NCBI GenBank assembly: GCA_951230915.1
Contig: OX579634.1
Location: 52,527,570 to 52,591,569, forward strand
Length of the DNA: 64,000 nucleotides
From: Antitrichia curtipendula
Taxonomy: Eukaryota; Streptophyta; Bryopsida; Hypnales; Leucodontaceae
Direction: 5' to 3'
In this document: piece by piece, positions 32,344 to 45,584 of the stretch
How the letters are laid out: the number at the start of each line of letters is the position of its first letter
Numbering within the stretch: the stretch's first letter is position 1
Translations under genes and position numbers: made by a program
The notes under the pieces: generated by a model
Databases searched by the model: none
What the model was told of the DNA's origin: nothing
Seen by the model: the letters and a program-made list of their open reading frames with translations, nothing else

Positions 32344-34818
32344 ATGGCTACCGGAGGCAATAGTGAGGGGTCACTTCCTCTCCCTCAGACAACGCGCACT
32401 CCTGGTTGCCTCAGCAAGGCTGCCAAAAATAGGACTCGGAAGCGCAAGGGCACCATTCATAAGAAGCGGTTACATGTATTGAATAGTGAAAATCACTATG
32501 CTTTTAAAGGGTGGAACGAGGAGCTAGAGCCATGGACAATGCAGACCTGCAAAGACTACATCGAATGGTGTCACATCAGCAAGATGTTTCCGACGTGGCG
32601 CCATTATCACAACCGTCACACTAACAAGGCAAATCTGAAGCATTGTGAAAATGCAGACTTCACTCAAAGGTGTATAGAATTGTGGCAGGCTATTTATAAA
32701 ACCCCCAACGTAGACAGGAATGAAGTACCTCTCTTCATCGCTAGAGGAGCATATGCTGAGGTGGCCCTACAAAAGGAGGTCGATTGGAGCACAGTCAAGG
32801 AAACTACATACGTGGCACGTCCAACAAGCGGATCAATACCAAGAGGTGTTATGGCTTTTCCAGACGGGGGACTTGGGCCTATTCGAAGTGCTCCTAGAAA
32901 CAGAATAGCTACTGAAGTTCACAGTGATGATTCCAAAGAAGATCCTGATTCTGACGGTACGCGGAAGCCAAAGATAGGACAAGACAAAGAAGACATTGTG
33001 GGCCCCGCCAAAGTTCAGATTGAAAATGACAAGGACCGTTCAGCGTCACAAGGTCAAAGAGTGAAAAACCTCCCGAAGGTGCGACGTTCAACCACGCGAA
33101 TTGGGCCAAGATCAACTTTAGCAGCAGGTCCGCATCCACCGTTGTCAGCACAAGATGCCAACAACGTCTTCGAATTTGGTCCAAGCGATGACATGCCCAT
33201 GGAAGCAGTTGTCCGTGCTTCCATCCCTCAATCTAGAGTGACTCGAACTGACAACGCTATGACTCTAGCTAAGGCTCTCGACCTCCTAAAGACCAAGGAC
33301 ATTAACATTGCTTTGCTGCAAAGCAATGTCAGGAAGTTGCAATCTCAGTGTGCACACAAAAATTGTCTCCTCTCTCAACAATCTATAGAACTGCAACGCC
33401 TCAGAGACAAAGTACAAGACACTTTTACTTTGTCGGACATGGATGACGCCTTTCTTGAGCCGGATTCACATCATTTGGATAAGGTTGTAGGCGACCTCAC
33501 CGATGATTTGCTTCACCATTCTCCTGTTGCCAAGCGTGCCAAGCATTCTTCAATGACTCCAAATGCGCTTCTTACGGGAATTCTGGAAGATACTACCACA
33601 AATGATCTCCAGGAGACCCAAGATTCACTCTCGTTTCCTGTGATTCCTCATTCCGTACAGTCGCAATCGAGATTGGACCTCGAAAAAGAAAATAGAATGC
33701 TTCGAGATCAGTTGTCACAGTTGGAGGCCACATACTATCATTGGAAGGTCGCGTGCATCCTCTCAGTGGACAGAGCACAACAAGTTGCAAAGGAATTGGA
33801 GAAAATTTCACGAAACTTTGTTGCACAAGAGCCTAAACGAGAGTGCGGTCTCACATCATGGGCATTGATGGAGGACATGTTCCCCACTAACATGGACTTG
33901 GCGGAAAAGACCGACACTGATTGGACAGAAAATGGTTGGGACCACAAAAAACAAATGTCCAGCCATATTGAAGTGCAGGAAAAAATGCTACTGTGGCCAC
34001 ATCCTGCACCCTTTGTTTTGGACCACACCAAATGTTCCATATGTCTAGAGCAATTTGGTCCTGAAGGTGGCTGGGCACTTGGATCATGTACACATGTGTA
34101 CCATCCTTAGTGTCTCATCACGCACTGTTTGATTAAACGTCGTTGCGTTTTGTGTTCAGCACCATTCCATGATCGTTTGTACACCATGTTCAACTTGACG
34201 ACTTACATGCCTCCTTCTTGGGAACACAGCAGTGATACCACAGAAGACACCAGAATGTGGGGACGAGACTTGCTCTGGAGCTGGAGACAAGGAAACCATG
34301 ATTTGGAAAAGGGAGTTGTTAGTTCCCAACTGAATTGGAAAACAGATCCGGAAGAAATTGCCAGAGTTGGAGTCAAGTTGATGGAAAAAGGGCCACAAGG
34401 CGAAGGGAGGAGGACATTCTTCTACCAGTGCCTTGGTGGATATTTCAATAAGACCTCCGGAACCTTCAATTGGGGTCCTCATCCACAACGACACCGTTGG
34501 AATTTTCAAGGACTGAGGGTGGCCAATCAAGATGCAACGGCCTCCATGGATGAATTGGACAGCATGTCTTACTTAGACTCTGTATACGGGCCTTATTACC
34601 AAACTCAAGCCCTCGACTATCTGTTGGAAGAACACTCTCCAAAGACCACAAAGACCCTCGAAGCTCTAATGAATTCTAACGTCCTGGAATCCATTTTGAA
34701 GGCGGACGGACCAGCTTCACGAACTCGTGCCAAGCGTAAGCTTGGTGTTGGGGAGTCATCCACCTACGAACGTGGCGAAGGAAGTGGTTCTCAAAACGAC
34801 ACAGATGTTATCATCTAA
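32344..34818 (+). CDS. Gene C: WCHI-domain RING-finger protein with in-frame amber codon, right copy
   Basis: It is the same as 12017-14491 (-) in every residue of both open parts. WCHI domain at about residues 25-140, coiled coil near 390-430 and 490-540, RING start (CSIC) near 562. TAG at 34108-34110, then an open frame to TAA 34816-34818. The stop codon lies where Gln or another residue would sit between the second zinc-ligand pair and the last Cys pair. A truncated product would lack a complete RING. Whether the stop is read through, edited or simply fatal cannot be told from DNA. Context after the stop is TGT CTC, not the known strong readthrough CAR YYA. Confidence 0.75.
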
Positions 34819-37800
34819 ACATTTTTGTTCTTTGTTTACGTGAACATCTTTTTGCGTAATAATATACGTGTTGTAAGGCCCCTAGCATATGGTCATACTA
34901 TATCTACACTAGCAATGGCGAGCAGTGTTAGAAGTTTTGTTTTTCTTCTTCGATTCCACTTCTGTGGCTTCGTTTTATAATTTATACTTATGTACTGCAA
35001 TTTTATATTGCTTTGGTTTTCAATATATACTACCTTGCCTTTCTTGTTTAAAAATGAGGCCATCGATACAAAATTTGGAAATCTTCATCAATATTTAATT
35101 CTAAACCGATGCAACCCAAACTATTTTCTGCTTCACTTATTCAAGTACATTGTTCAAAAATTTGTGATTCATCATTCTGGCCAATTGCCAGTTCAATGTG
35201 CCTAAAATTGAAATTGTACACTTCTCTACCTTGTATTGATGGTGAAGTAATGTCGTCCAACATTTCTAGAAAAAAAAACGTACGTCTTGTAACTTCTGCA
35301 ATTCAATGAATAAGTAGGAAAACGGGTTCACAATACATATAAAAAAATTGAACCACAGATCTCTTGCTAGAACAATCTCACCAATGAAATTATTATAGTT
35401 CAATTCCATCTTAGAGCTTTTAACACATTAGTTCTTCCTTCAATCTTGAACTTACTTCTTCTTAACAGCTTCTTAACAAGTGAAAATGAAGTGTGTTTTT
35501 GTTTTTAATTTACTAAACTCTGAATTCAATTCTTCAACATAAAAAAATAGTAGATTCAAAATCAGTATTGCCCAAATTCTAAGTTAATCCCTAAAGTCCC
35601 ATTGTCCCCTTGGGGGACAAATGGGATTTCGGGCAGGAACGTACAGGCTGAATTTTTGTTTTGATTTTTTGAAACTTTTTTTGAAGAAAGAAAAATTGAT
35701 TATCTTCGTGGGAATATAATTTTTTATTTCAATTGGTGCCGGGAGCAAAAATTATACCACAAAAAGCCCCAAACCAAACTCGTCGGGCAGCACCAAAAAA
35801 ATCACAGGAAGTCAAACAAAAATTTAATTTTTTTTTTTCCTAAAATATTAAATTTCTATATATGTGTGAAGCTTTGATTCATTCTATTTGGACAAGTATT
35901 GAAATAGTTATGGACAATCCTGTTTTTTTGGCAATCTAAGCATTTTCTTGGAAAAATAACTTTTAGGATTCATTATTGAATGCAATTTTTAGAATTTTGA
36001 AAAAACAAACATTAGATAAGGTTGTTCTTTCTTGCTAGAACAATCTCACCGTTGGAATTATTGTGTTTCAATACAACCTTGGAGCTATTAATGATTTAGT
36101 TTTTTATTCAATCTTGGACCTACATCTACTTAACAATTTTTTAAAGAATGAAAATCGAGTGTTTATTTTTTGAAATTTTTTTTATAAGTTCTCAACACAA
36201 TTCTTCAATACAAAATTTTTTAACTTGGAGTCCATAGAGTAAATTTTTGTTCCAAATGGCGACCAAAGTCAGCTGAAATTGGAAAAAAAGCATTCAAAAA
36301 CACTACTTTCCAACTACAAAATGCTGATATCTTCCAATCCGTACGGTCAAATTTGATGAAATTTTTATCACATGATCTTAGACAAATGAAGTACAAGATC
36401 CTACGGTTAAATTTTTTTTTAAATTTTTTTTTGGTTTCTTGAATGAACGCAGCAGAAATGACAGTTTTCAGTGATTTCTGGCCAGAAAATGGCCTTGGGA
36501 CTTTAGGGGTTAAGATGATTCAAAGCCAAAAAATATATTCAAGCAAGGTATAAAAAAAATCGCTTACTTCACTTTAAATGTAAATATCTTACAATGAACA
36601 TGGTAAAACATTTTTCAATTTCTTCTACACATTTATATACTAGTCTAGTAAAAGATCCTACGGTATGATTACTTAGATATGCCAAAACAAAAAATTAAAG
36701 TTGTCAACACCTTCGCCACCTTGCAATAGAAGTGGTACTTTTGAGTGGTCTTTTTGAAAATAAGGCCTTCGGACTTCAGCGGTTAACTTAAGTTTTCTAG
36801 CAATACTAAGTTATAAGGTTTGAATCCAAATAATAAAGAACTGAATTTAGAGCAACGTGTAGGAAAATGAAATTAATTTGTGCAATTTTTTTTTAATGCT
36901 CAAAATTATTTTTAAGTTGAAGTCCATACGAGCTTGAAATTTTTTTTAATACTTATATTAGCAAGATAGAATTAAAACTCACTAATTCCTAAGGTAGCAA
37001 GCCAAAAAATGATTGTCCAAAAACCAAGATCCTCCATATCTTTCACATCATTTAATATCAAAATAGAATTAATCAAAACTTTTCATGTAGCAAAGAATAT
37101 AATGTATGAGAAAATCTATTTGAAACAAGAAAGAAAATTTAGGTCAATTATATCTATTACTTTATTAGTGTCTAGTCTCATTGGTTTTTAAACTCTTTGG
37201 CATAAGTCTTACTTCTTTAGGACTTATTCAAATTAAAAATATATATTCCTAAGAAGATGATATGTTCAGATATTCTTCAAGAAAGTTCCAAGATATATTT
37301 ACAAAATTAATGGCACATGTATTTGGAGTTTTGCACAAAATCCTTTTTATCCATCAAGAGACTAAACGTTCTTTTATGGGTTATCATTCTTTATTTTTTA
37401 ATTTGGAAATTTTCAAATAAAAGAGCAAAAGACAAGTTAGACCAATTCATAAGCTTTTCCTTCCTTCAAGGTCTGCAAAATAAAACTCCTTATTTTAACT
37501 TTCATCGGTGTCATTTGGAATTCTGCAGTTCAAATTTTCGGTAATCCGTACCAAGCTATTAATGTAAACAATCTAAAGAAAATAATTAATTTTTTTTGGT
37601 AATTTTTTTATTCGCTCTCCAATTTCACAGCAAATCTTTGAAAATCTGCTCTAACGTCTACAATATTTTTGGAGACATGAAACAAGCTTTCACAACTACA
37701 TTATGGGGGGTGCGGTGCCATCATTCCTATAATATTCATGCCAAAATTTCAAATTATTGTATCAATGGAGCATGAAAGAATTATCAGAAATACCAAACTA

Positions 37801-38132
37801 AACTCCACAGTCCTTCAAGGATTACAATTCATATCTATAAAAGTTATCTTCATTTTGTTATCAAAATTCTTTTTTAACACAAACATTACAACTCAAGTTT
37901 CATAGATCCTTTGAAATTTAGAGCTCTACACTTCTCATAAAATGTCTTCACCCCCATATGGGGCAACATGCCAATTAAGAAGTTTTCATATACACGCCAT
38001 AAAAAAGAAATATAAACACTTTTGAATGAGAAATTATTATATTTATTTATTTACTCAAGGTAACTGATAGTCTAACATTCCAAACAAGGGTGGGCAAAAT
38101 GTAAAATTCCCACTCTGCTCCTATGAGTACCA
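34819..38132. other. AT-rich spacer between genes C and B, right copy
   Basis: It is the reverse complement of 8702-12016, with a 1-bp difference near 35741 (gtgccggg against the left copy's gtgcccggg on the same strand). No gene is seen; it contains the same spacer-module pieces. Confidence 0.65.
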
Positions 38133-39574
38133 CTAAGTGCTAAAAAAAAAGTCACTTTCAATGGAACCCGACCCCATTGCGTCCACCTTTGTCTCTGATT
38201 TTCCTATGGTACTCATCTGAAACTTCCGCCATGCCTTGTGAAAACGAAATTCAGATTCCAAATGGCGTAGCGATTCTTGTACCGCCATTGCATTCATGGA
38301 GTGTAGCTTCACCAATGAACAAAGCCTTGCCACTTCTTCAGCATTGGTACTTGGCTCATATTCAACAGCGGCGATGCAATATTCTTTTTTTTTTTTCTTT
38401 ATTGCTACATCCAAGTCTCGCCTTTCATTCTCGTAAATCCAACGTTCACGTTCCAGGAGATCGCGCTTTGATTGCCATACCACATACTCGTCCATGTAGT
38501 GCACCCTTCCACTTTCACGCTGCCTGAAATAAAAATTGCGATTTTTTTCAAATCCTTCAAGTACTTGTCATTTTCTTGGATGCTTTTCGTTACTCCCTCC
38601 AACTGCTTCTTCAAATCATCTACGACAATGGGACCCACTTGTACTGAGAGTTCATTCTCATTTAATTGACGGAGTTCGTTCATCTTCTCACGCAAAGCAG
38701 ATCTTACACTTGCCGCCCTGACACTCAACAACTCTATGTCGTCTTCCAAATCGCTTCCATCAACGCTGCGGTTCCGCTCTAGAACAACATGTTCCACTTC
38801 CATAGGCCCTGCATCTTCCATGCCTTGCACATCAACGTGGGATTCTGTGATGGGCTCGTCAACCTTCATTTTTCCCTTCCTATCCATTTCCAAACCCAAA
38901 GCCTTGTTCATGACTTCCATGAGAAGGTCGTCATCGTCACTGTGGAAAGAATATCCATCGTATTCATGGGTGTGTTCATCTTCGCTAGAAGTCGCCGACC
39001 ACACTACATTTTCATCAGAAATGAAAAACTTCCCAGGCTTTGCCGATGTCACCGATTCCTTCACATCCGGCGCTACATCTGCCCAAGGAATACTTGATTC
39101 TCCTGGATGGGTCCCGATCGAAAGATCCTTAATGCTTGACCAATCCACCTCCTTCAATACAACTTCAACATACACCATTCTTGCAAGAAAGAAAGAAAAA
39201 TTGTCGTTTCGATACGTTTGTAGGCCTTTATAGAGTTCCTTCCACACCTCGCAGCATCTTTCTTGGAAGGCTTTGTTCTTGCAATATGCAAGATTTACCT
39301 TGTTCGACTTCAAGTGGAACTTGTGACGATACAACGGAAATAACTTGTCGATGTGGCACCAGTCCACATATTTCTGAACCGTCTTATAAGTCCAAGGCGC
39401 AGGTTCATCTCTCCAACCCTTGAAAGCCTTAATCTTCGGATGGATCAAGATGGCCTTGCGCTTCTTGTGGATTTTTCCTTTCTTTTTTCGATCCTTGCCT
39501 CGAAGCGCCTTGGACTCTTTCCCAGCTTCTAATCTCGGTACAGCAGGCGGCAAAGGTTGGGCCTCCTCTTCCAT
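38133..39574 (-). CDS. Gene B: WCHI-domain coiled-coil protein with -1 frameshift, right copy
   Basis: It has the same sequence as 7260-8701, including the A7 tract (T7 on the plus strand) where the frame breaks. Start ATG at 39574. The shared defect means that the frameshift predates the duplication of the element, that the two copies were homogenised, that the gene is spliced, or that expression tolerates slippage at A7. Confidence 0.7.
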
Positions 39575-39850
39575 CGCAATACACAGGAATATTCCTTCCC
39601 CTGATGCCAATATGATCAAAATACGCCCTCCAAAACTCCGACCCCTAGCTCACGAGCAAGCACTCAGCCACTTCAAGGCGGATGAGAGACAATGCGCAAA
39701 GCCAGGAGTGGAGAACGCGGGTGATGGGCGACCTCTTATATACCCGATGTCGCCTGGGAGCGTGTACGGAGGGCGACTACGGGTCCGAAGGCAGGGGAGG
39801 GCGACTGCGGGTACCAGGCGACCGCGTGTCCAGGGCGACCGCAGTGGCCC
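39575..39850 (-). promoter_or_regulatory. Gene B promoter cassette and array, right copy
   Basis: This is the inverse of 6985-7259: TATATAA at 39736-39742 on the minus strand, the shared leader downstream of it and five to six GGCGACC units upstream to 39850. Confidence 0.78.
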
Positions 39851-40809
39851 CTTGTTTAACCTTAAAGTCTCAACAACTTTTTTCCATCAAAATTTGCTTG
39901 AAACTGCCATTTCTATTGCATTTACTTAAAGAAGTAGGAAAAATATATCTTTTTAGAATCCAAACGTAGGATCTTCTACTACACTTATTTCACATCATGT
40001 GGTAAAAATTTTGTGATTTTTGACCTTATGGATTGAAGATTTGAAGGTTATTAGCATTCAAGGTCAAAGAAAATTTTTTTTTCAAGAAAATGCTTTCATT
40101 GTCTTGAAAAAAAAAGAAGCTCCAGAACTTTCACATCAGTAATCTAAATGAAATGAATCAAAGATTCCCATTTAGACAAACATATAATGTATAAGAAAAA
40201 AAAAATTGATTTCAACTTTTTGTAGATTTTTGTGGGCTACTCGGTCTTGCCTGATTTAAGGTTATTATAGCATAACTTTTGCTCCCGGGCACCAATTGAA
40301 GTAAAAATTATATTTCCATAGAGATAATAAGTTGCTCTATCTTATGAGACAATTTCAAAAAGTTTCACCAAAAATTGAGCTCATAGAAGCTTGCCCAAAC
40401 TTTCAAGAGTCCCCCAAGGGGACTTCCGAAACTTTAGGGGTCATAGGGTAAAGTCCGATTATTTATAAAAGACATTACGAGAAGGCATCTTTTGGATGAA
40501 AATCTTTTGAGCCTCAAATTTAGTTTCTGTTTCCTAAACTCTATGGCACAATAGTTTGGAAGCAAACGTGGCCAAGTACATCTGAACCAACAATTCTATG
40601 AAGTTTGAATACCAAAATCCAAATTCAACATTCAATATATGGAAGTAACGGAACGGGGTGGTCTGCATTCAACATACTTGTTTTTTTGGAAGACATTACG
40701 CATGGTATAAAAACTTTTTGTATATTGACATTGCTATTACAAAATGAAAGGCGCACAATATGGCCAACAATTTGAAGCCGACTTGATAACATCAGTTCCT
40801 ATAGTCCTA
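39851..40809. other. AT-rich spacer with conserved block, right copy
   Basis: Inverse of 6025-6984. It carries the GCTCCCGGGCACC...CCCCAAGGGGAC block at about 40280-40440. No gene. Confidence 0.6.
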
Positions 40810-42393
40810 TTACAAAATTGAGTCACGGAAAACTACTTCCGGGGGCTTCATGTACCACGGTTTATCCATGAGCAACTTTGTAACCTTAGTACATGTTGGT
40901 CTCTTCTTTGGATTAGGGTTAGTGAGTTCACCCAACTTGATGGCAAAGTACATGGATCCCTTGCGCCTCTTGAATAAGTCCGTATCGTATTTGACCATAT
41001 TAAGAAGATTCATCCATTTGGTCAACTTTCCAATAGAATACGAGTCTGATTGCACTGTATATTTATATTGTGATTGCATAATCTCTAGGCTCGTACTGGA
41101 ATTTCGTGGCCCAAACGTATATAACAACTTTGGAGCCACCCACCAACGGCTTCGTAAGGATTGCTGCTTCTTCTCCTCAGAATCATATCCATAATGTGAA
41201 GGAACTCCTTCATCAAAACGACTTGAAATTCCGAAATCACAAATCCCGATGTTGATTACTTCATCCGAATAATCGGGGAAATGCAGCAGTATGTTTTGAG
41301 GGTTTAGGTCATTGTGTAGCACCAAAGACTCGTGCATGAGATGTGTCACATACACTAAAGCCCATGCCAACTTCGCCTTGTGCCTTCGGAACAAGCTAAG
41401 ATGTTTTTGATTGTCCTCTATAAGTTTCCACACCCGCTTCATTTCATGCCAGTCAACGCTCTCTGACACCTTCTCATCCAATGTTCGCATTTCAAGCCAT
41501 GTACCGCCATTCCACCACAATGTGTACGCTTCCATAGTTTTGGCATGAATACCAAAAAACTTAATAATGCCAGGATGGTTTACGGGGCATGCCAAGGCCT
41601 CTACGGATCGTTGCTCCCTTGCTTCACGCATGTTCTTTGACTTTGGCACTTTCCCAGCAAAAGCAACGTATGGCGGGATTGTTTGCATCCCTTCAGTGCG
41701 CACCTTGCGCACCATTCCATACCCACCTTGACGGTCAAATCCAGTGAGGGCAATTACTTTTGCCTGAGGAGAGATCCATGTGACAGTGGAGCCAGCCTCT
41801 CGTGCAAAACCCGCCTTCAATCCGTCCGTTTTCCACTTCATACCCCTCACATGATTCTTCAAAAGTTTCTTCACAACTTCATGCCACCACGCCATCTTTT
41901 CATGGAATTCTTTGGCTTCATCATCTCCTGCAAATCCCGGCACTTCCGGTCGCATCTGTAGCATTATTTCCTTGGTGTTGAATATGCATGTCTTTACAGT
42001 GTTCTCAATCCACAATTCGTATTGGAAAAAATACGTCTCCTCCACGTCTCCAAAATCTTGCGATGCTCTACACTTGCTTAAAATTCTTGCCTCCAAATCA
42101 GCAGTCAATTTGAAGATGCCGTGGGATGGGTCCCTTAGGTAATTGGCCTTCAAGAACTGTGTAGTTTTTCCCGCATACCAAGACAGGCAACCCTCAAATG
42201 CATAGTTTGCATAATTGGAAGGAGGATAGGTTGAATCCTTGTCATGTGCCGTTATGATTTTCTTCTTCCTCTTCGTTTGCCCTTCACTCCCTGTTGCCTC
42301 ACTAACAGGTATCTGCAGAGCAAACAATGCCGCATCATCTAAATCAAAAATGGATTTCCATGTTGAATTGCTGCCTTTCTGTGGATTAGCCAT
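40810..42393 (-). CDS. Gene A: protein-kinase-like cargo protein (527 aa), right copy
   Basis: It is identical to 4441-6024 except for one residue near position 494 (Asn here, Asp on the left). Glycine loop, candidate Lys, HND catalytic loop and DFG are all present, and the frame is intact, so this is one of the two best-preserved genes of the element. Function beyond a kinase fold is unknown. Confidence 0.8.
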   Translation of the reverse strand: MANPQKGSNSTWKSIFDLDDAALFALQIPVSEATGSEGQTKRKKKIITAHDKDSTYPPSNYANYAFEGCLSWYAGKTTQFLKANYLRDPSHGIFKLTADLEARILSKCRASQDFGDVEETYFFQYELWIENTVKTCIFNTKEIMLQMRPEVPGFAGDDEAKEFHEKMAWWHEVVKKLLKNHVRGMKWKTDGLKAGFAREAGSTVTWISPQAKVIALTGFDRQGGYGMVRKVRTEGMQTIPPYVAFAGKVPKSKNMREAREQRSVEALACPVNHPGIIKFFGIHAKTMEAYTLWWNGGTWLEMRTLDEKVSESVDWHEMKRVWKLIEDNQKHLSLFRRHKAKLAWALVYVTHLMHESLVLHNDLNPQNILLHFPDYSDEVINIGICDFGISSRFDEGVPSHYGYDSEEKKQQSLRSRWWVAPKLLYTFGPRNSSTSLEIMQSQYKYTVQSDSYSIGKLTKWMNLLNMVKYDTDLFKRRKGSMYFAIKLGELTNPNPKKRPTCTKVTKLLMDKPWYMKPPEVVFRDSIL

Positions 42394-42760
42394 TGTGGTC
42401 GGAAAAAATACTCACGTTGCTTTCTTCAAGTTTGTAGTTGAAAGAAGCAAAAACTCCCCCCCTCTACCAACTCACACCCCCTGGCCCACGAGCACGCATT
42501 CAGCCACTTTGAGGCGGATGAAAGGTAGTGCGCAAGGCCAGGAGTGGAGAATGCGGATTGGGGCGACTTCTTAAGTATTCGCAGTCCCCCTGGGGCGACT
42601 GCGGGTTCCAAGAAAGGGCGACCGCGGAACCAAGGCGACCGCAGAACTTTAGGCGACCGTGGGTCCTCGCCGACCGCGGAACTTAGGCGACTGCGGGTGC
42701 AGGCGACCGCGGAACCTGGCCGACCGCGGGTCTTGGGCGACCGCGGGTTTTCTCCCCGTC
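42394..42760 (-). promoter_or_regulatory. Gene A promoter and GGCGAC array, right copy
   Basis: The shared leader (about 42480-42560) and a degenerate TATA position are followed upstream by about ten cccgcggtcgcc-type units (42590-42755), one 17-bp unit more than in the left copy. Confidence 0.7.
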
Positions 42761-44159
42761 TCGTTGTTTTGAATTAGTACTCAAGAAGTTATGGACAATC
42801 TTTCTATTTTGGTGAACTTCCACCATTCTTGAAAAAGAAACTAATTAAATTCATGTTTGAATGCAAAGATCACAATTTATACTAAAAAATACATAGACAT
42901 AGTTCATGAATCTTGCTAGAACAATCTTGCGATTATTGTTTTCCATTTCCATCTTAGAACTCTTCAAATTTTAGTTTTGCCTTCCATCTTGACCCTACTT
43001 GTATGTAACAATTACTTTCAAAAAGTGAAAACCAAATGTTTTTAAGTTGAATTTTAGTTCCTAAATTCTCAATCCACGACTTCATTATAAAAAATTTAGA
43101 AACAAAAATTGGTGGTGGCAAAATATTAAATTAAGAAGATTCAAACAAATTTAGTTAATGAAGATCCCCAAACAAATGATTTCTTCACTTCAAATTCAAA
43201 TATCTTCCAATCTACGTGATAAAGGGTTTTGAAATTTCTTCTACACATTATTATACTAGTCTATTACAATAGTCTATAGCCAAAAATGCCAGAAATTTAT
43301 AAAGTTTACAATTCATGGCTAAAAAATGGCATTCTTCTTGCTTCTTGAGGAAAAAATGGCCTTTGATCCTTTGGATTAAATTCAAATCCCATGGACTTAC
43401 ATAAAATTGTATCAAAAAATATTGTCGTTGCAATATTTTAATTTGATTTCAAACATATGTACAGAATATGCATACGCACATCTTCCATATTAAAAAATGA
43501 CTCCCTACAGTAACAATTATATGACATACAAAGGGTGCAATGTGAGGTGCCATATGACTAAACTTTGTGAAATACATATCTCTATGTTGATTAACTAGAT
43601 TTTGCCAACATAAATCCATAATTGTATTGTCTTGTTGAAATCTATAAAATTATTTACCTTATGAGGGCCAAGTATAACAATCTTAGCATGATAAAGAAAT
43701 ACCTATTTTACAAACTTTGACATCGCCCCTACCTCCCCAATATAGAAATCTTTGCATGAAGAATTGTAAAACTTTCCAAGAACAGCAAGAAGTACTCATT
43801 GAGGGGAAGATATAAATCAAATGATTCCTACATATGTCCACAACCAAATTAAAATATTTCAACAACAATGACTTTATTGAATTATAAATATAAATCCATG
43901 AGTATAAAATAAAAAATTTATAGAAAAGGCAATTTTATTGTTGAAAACACAAATTTAGTATGTTACACACCAATTAGGAAAAATGCAATTTTATTTACGC
44001 TTACTAAAAAATACCAATTATGATCCACCTTGCTACAAAATTCTTTGTATGGCTCAACGAGGTTGTTAATAGGATTATTGTATTTGATTGTGCATTTCTT
44101 CCATGTGTCACATATTCAGAAAGTCTCTTTACTTGTTCCTAATCATCTTTTCCAAATTG
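42761..44159. other. AT-rich spacer, right copy
   Basis: Inverse of 2691-4089, with no gene supported. Confidence 0.5.
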
Positions 44160-44735
44160 AACTTCCGTTCCCTACCCGCGGTCAACCAAGACGAGGTCGC
44201 CCCAATCCCACGGGCGCCCCAAACCCAAAGTCTCCTACATTCCTTCATTTGGGCAGAAAAGGACTCTCCCTACTCAAGTTCTGCAATGATCCGAGTTCTC
44301 CAATGATCCCCCATTTGGGAAGGAAGAAAGGGTCTATCCCCACCCGAGGTCACCCAAGACCCGAAGTCTCCTCCATTCTTTCAATGGCTCCCACACCCAC
44401 CCGAGCTCTTTCAAGACAAGAGGTCGCCCAAGGCAAAAGGGCGCTCTAAGAGGTCGCCTAGACCCGAAATCGCTCCTTCAACACAACATTCGACCAATTT
44501 TGAGACATGAACTAAACCCACACCCACCCGAGGTCGCCTAGGACAAGAGGTCGCCCTCTACCTGCGGTCGCCTCGACCCAAAATCGCTCCTTCAACACAA
44601 CATTCGACCAATTTTGAGACATGAACTAAACCCACACCCACCCGAGGTCACCCAGGACAAGAAGTCGCCCTCTACATGCGGTCGCCTGGACCCGAAATCG
44701 CTCTTTCAACACAACATTCGACCAATTTTGAGACC
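44160..44735. repeat. Orphan GGCGAC array with three 114-bp units
   Basis: The marker gacccgaaatcg begins at 44461, 44575 (one change) and 44689, exactly 114 bases apart; the left copy has two units. GGCGAC-type motifs extend on the left to about 44165. No gene starts beside it on either strand, so it may be a relic of a lost gene module. Confidence 0.8.
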
Positions 44736-45584
44736 AAGACAAAAGAATGACTCAAGATTAAATATAAATCATAATAGCTCAAAGATGAAATCAAAATACA
44801 ATAATCCAATTGTAAAATAATTGTAACAACAAAATTAAATCCTTTGACAAGTCAATTTGTTGAAATTGCATTCCAAAATGATAGCATAAATCCCTAAAGT
44901 CGATTTGTTGAAATTGCATTCCAAAATGATAGCATAAATCCCTAAAGTCGGTTTGTTGAAATTGCATTCCAAAATGATAGCATAAATCCCTAAAAAACAA
45001 TTGTCCATTAAACACCTAATTGAAAGGCCTAAGGCATGTACAAGTGAATAGCAAAGTAATACAATGTCAATAGTGAATTATAATTTGGTGCAATGTAAAA
45101 GGGCTTCTCAAACCCTAGACCCTAGACCCTAGACCCTAATACCAAGTTTATTAATTTTGTATGCCATGCCTAGAGTTATGTAATCCCACTTCTTTTGCTT
45201 CTTTATGAAGAAGTCACCTAAATATATAGAAGTGACATCCATGTTTTATTTTTCATTGTGAATTTTTTTCAATTCAACAGCCTTTCCCTTTATATGTAAT
45301 TTTGAATAAAATGAAGTAAATGGTACATGACTAAAATGAATGGTGGAGGAGAAAGTAATAAAATGAGGAATGGATTTACTAAACCTCCATCCATTAGACC
45401 CCACATGGCCTATCTTCCACATTTTGGTGATGAAAAATCTTAGTGGTCTTGTAGAACCTTACTAAATTTTTAATTGTGGTAGTTGACATGTTTTTCTCAA
45501 AATTCATTTCAAAGTGTACCATGAGCTTCCAAAATCAGATTTAGGAAGTGAAAGATTTTGATCTTTCTACTTGTGGATACCATG
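44736..45584. other. Spacer with 48-bp triplication and telomere-like tract
   Basis: A 48-bp unit (gtcgatttgttgaaattgca...) begins at 44851, 44899 and 44947; the left copy has two. At 45113-45140 the tract accctagaccctagaccctaga is telomere-like. No gene. Confidence 0.75.
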
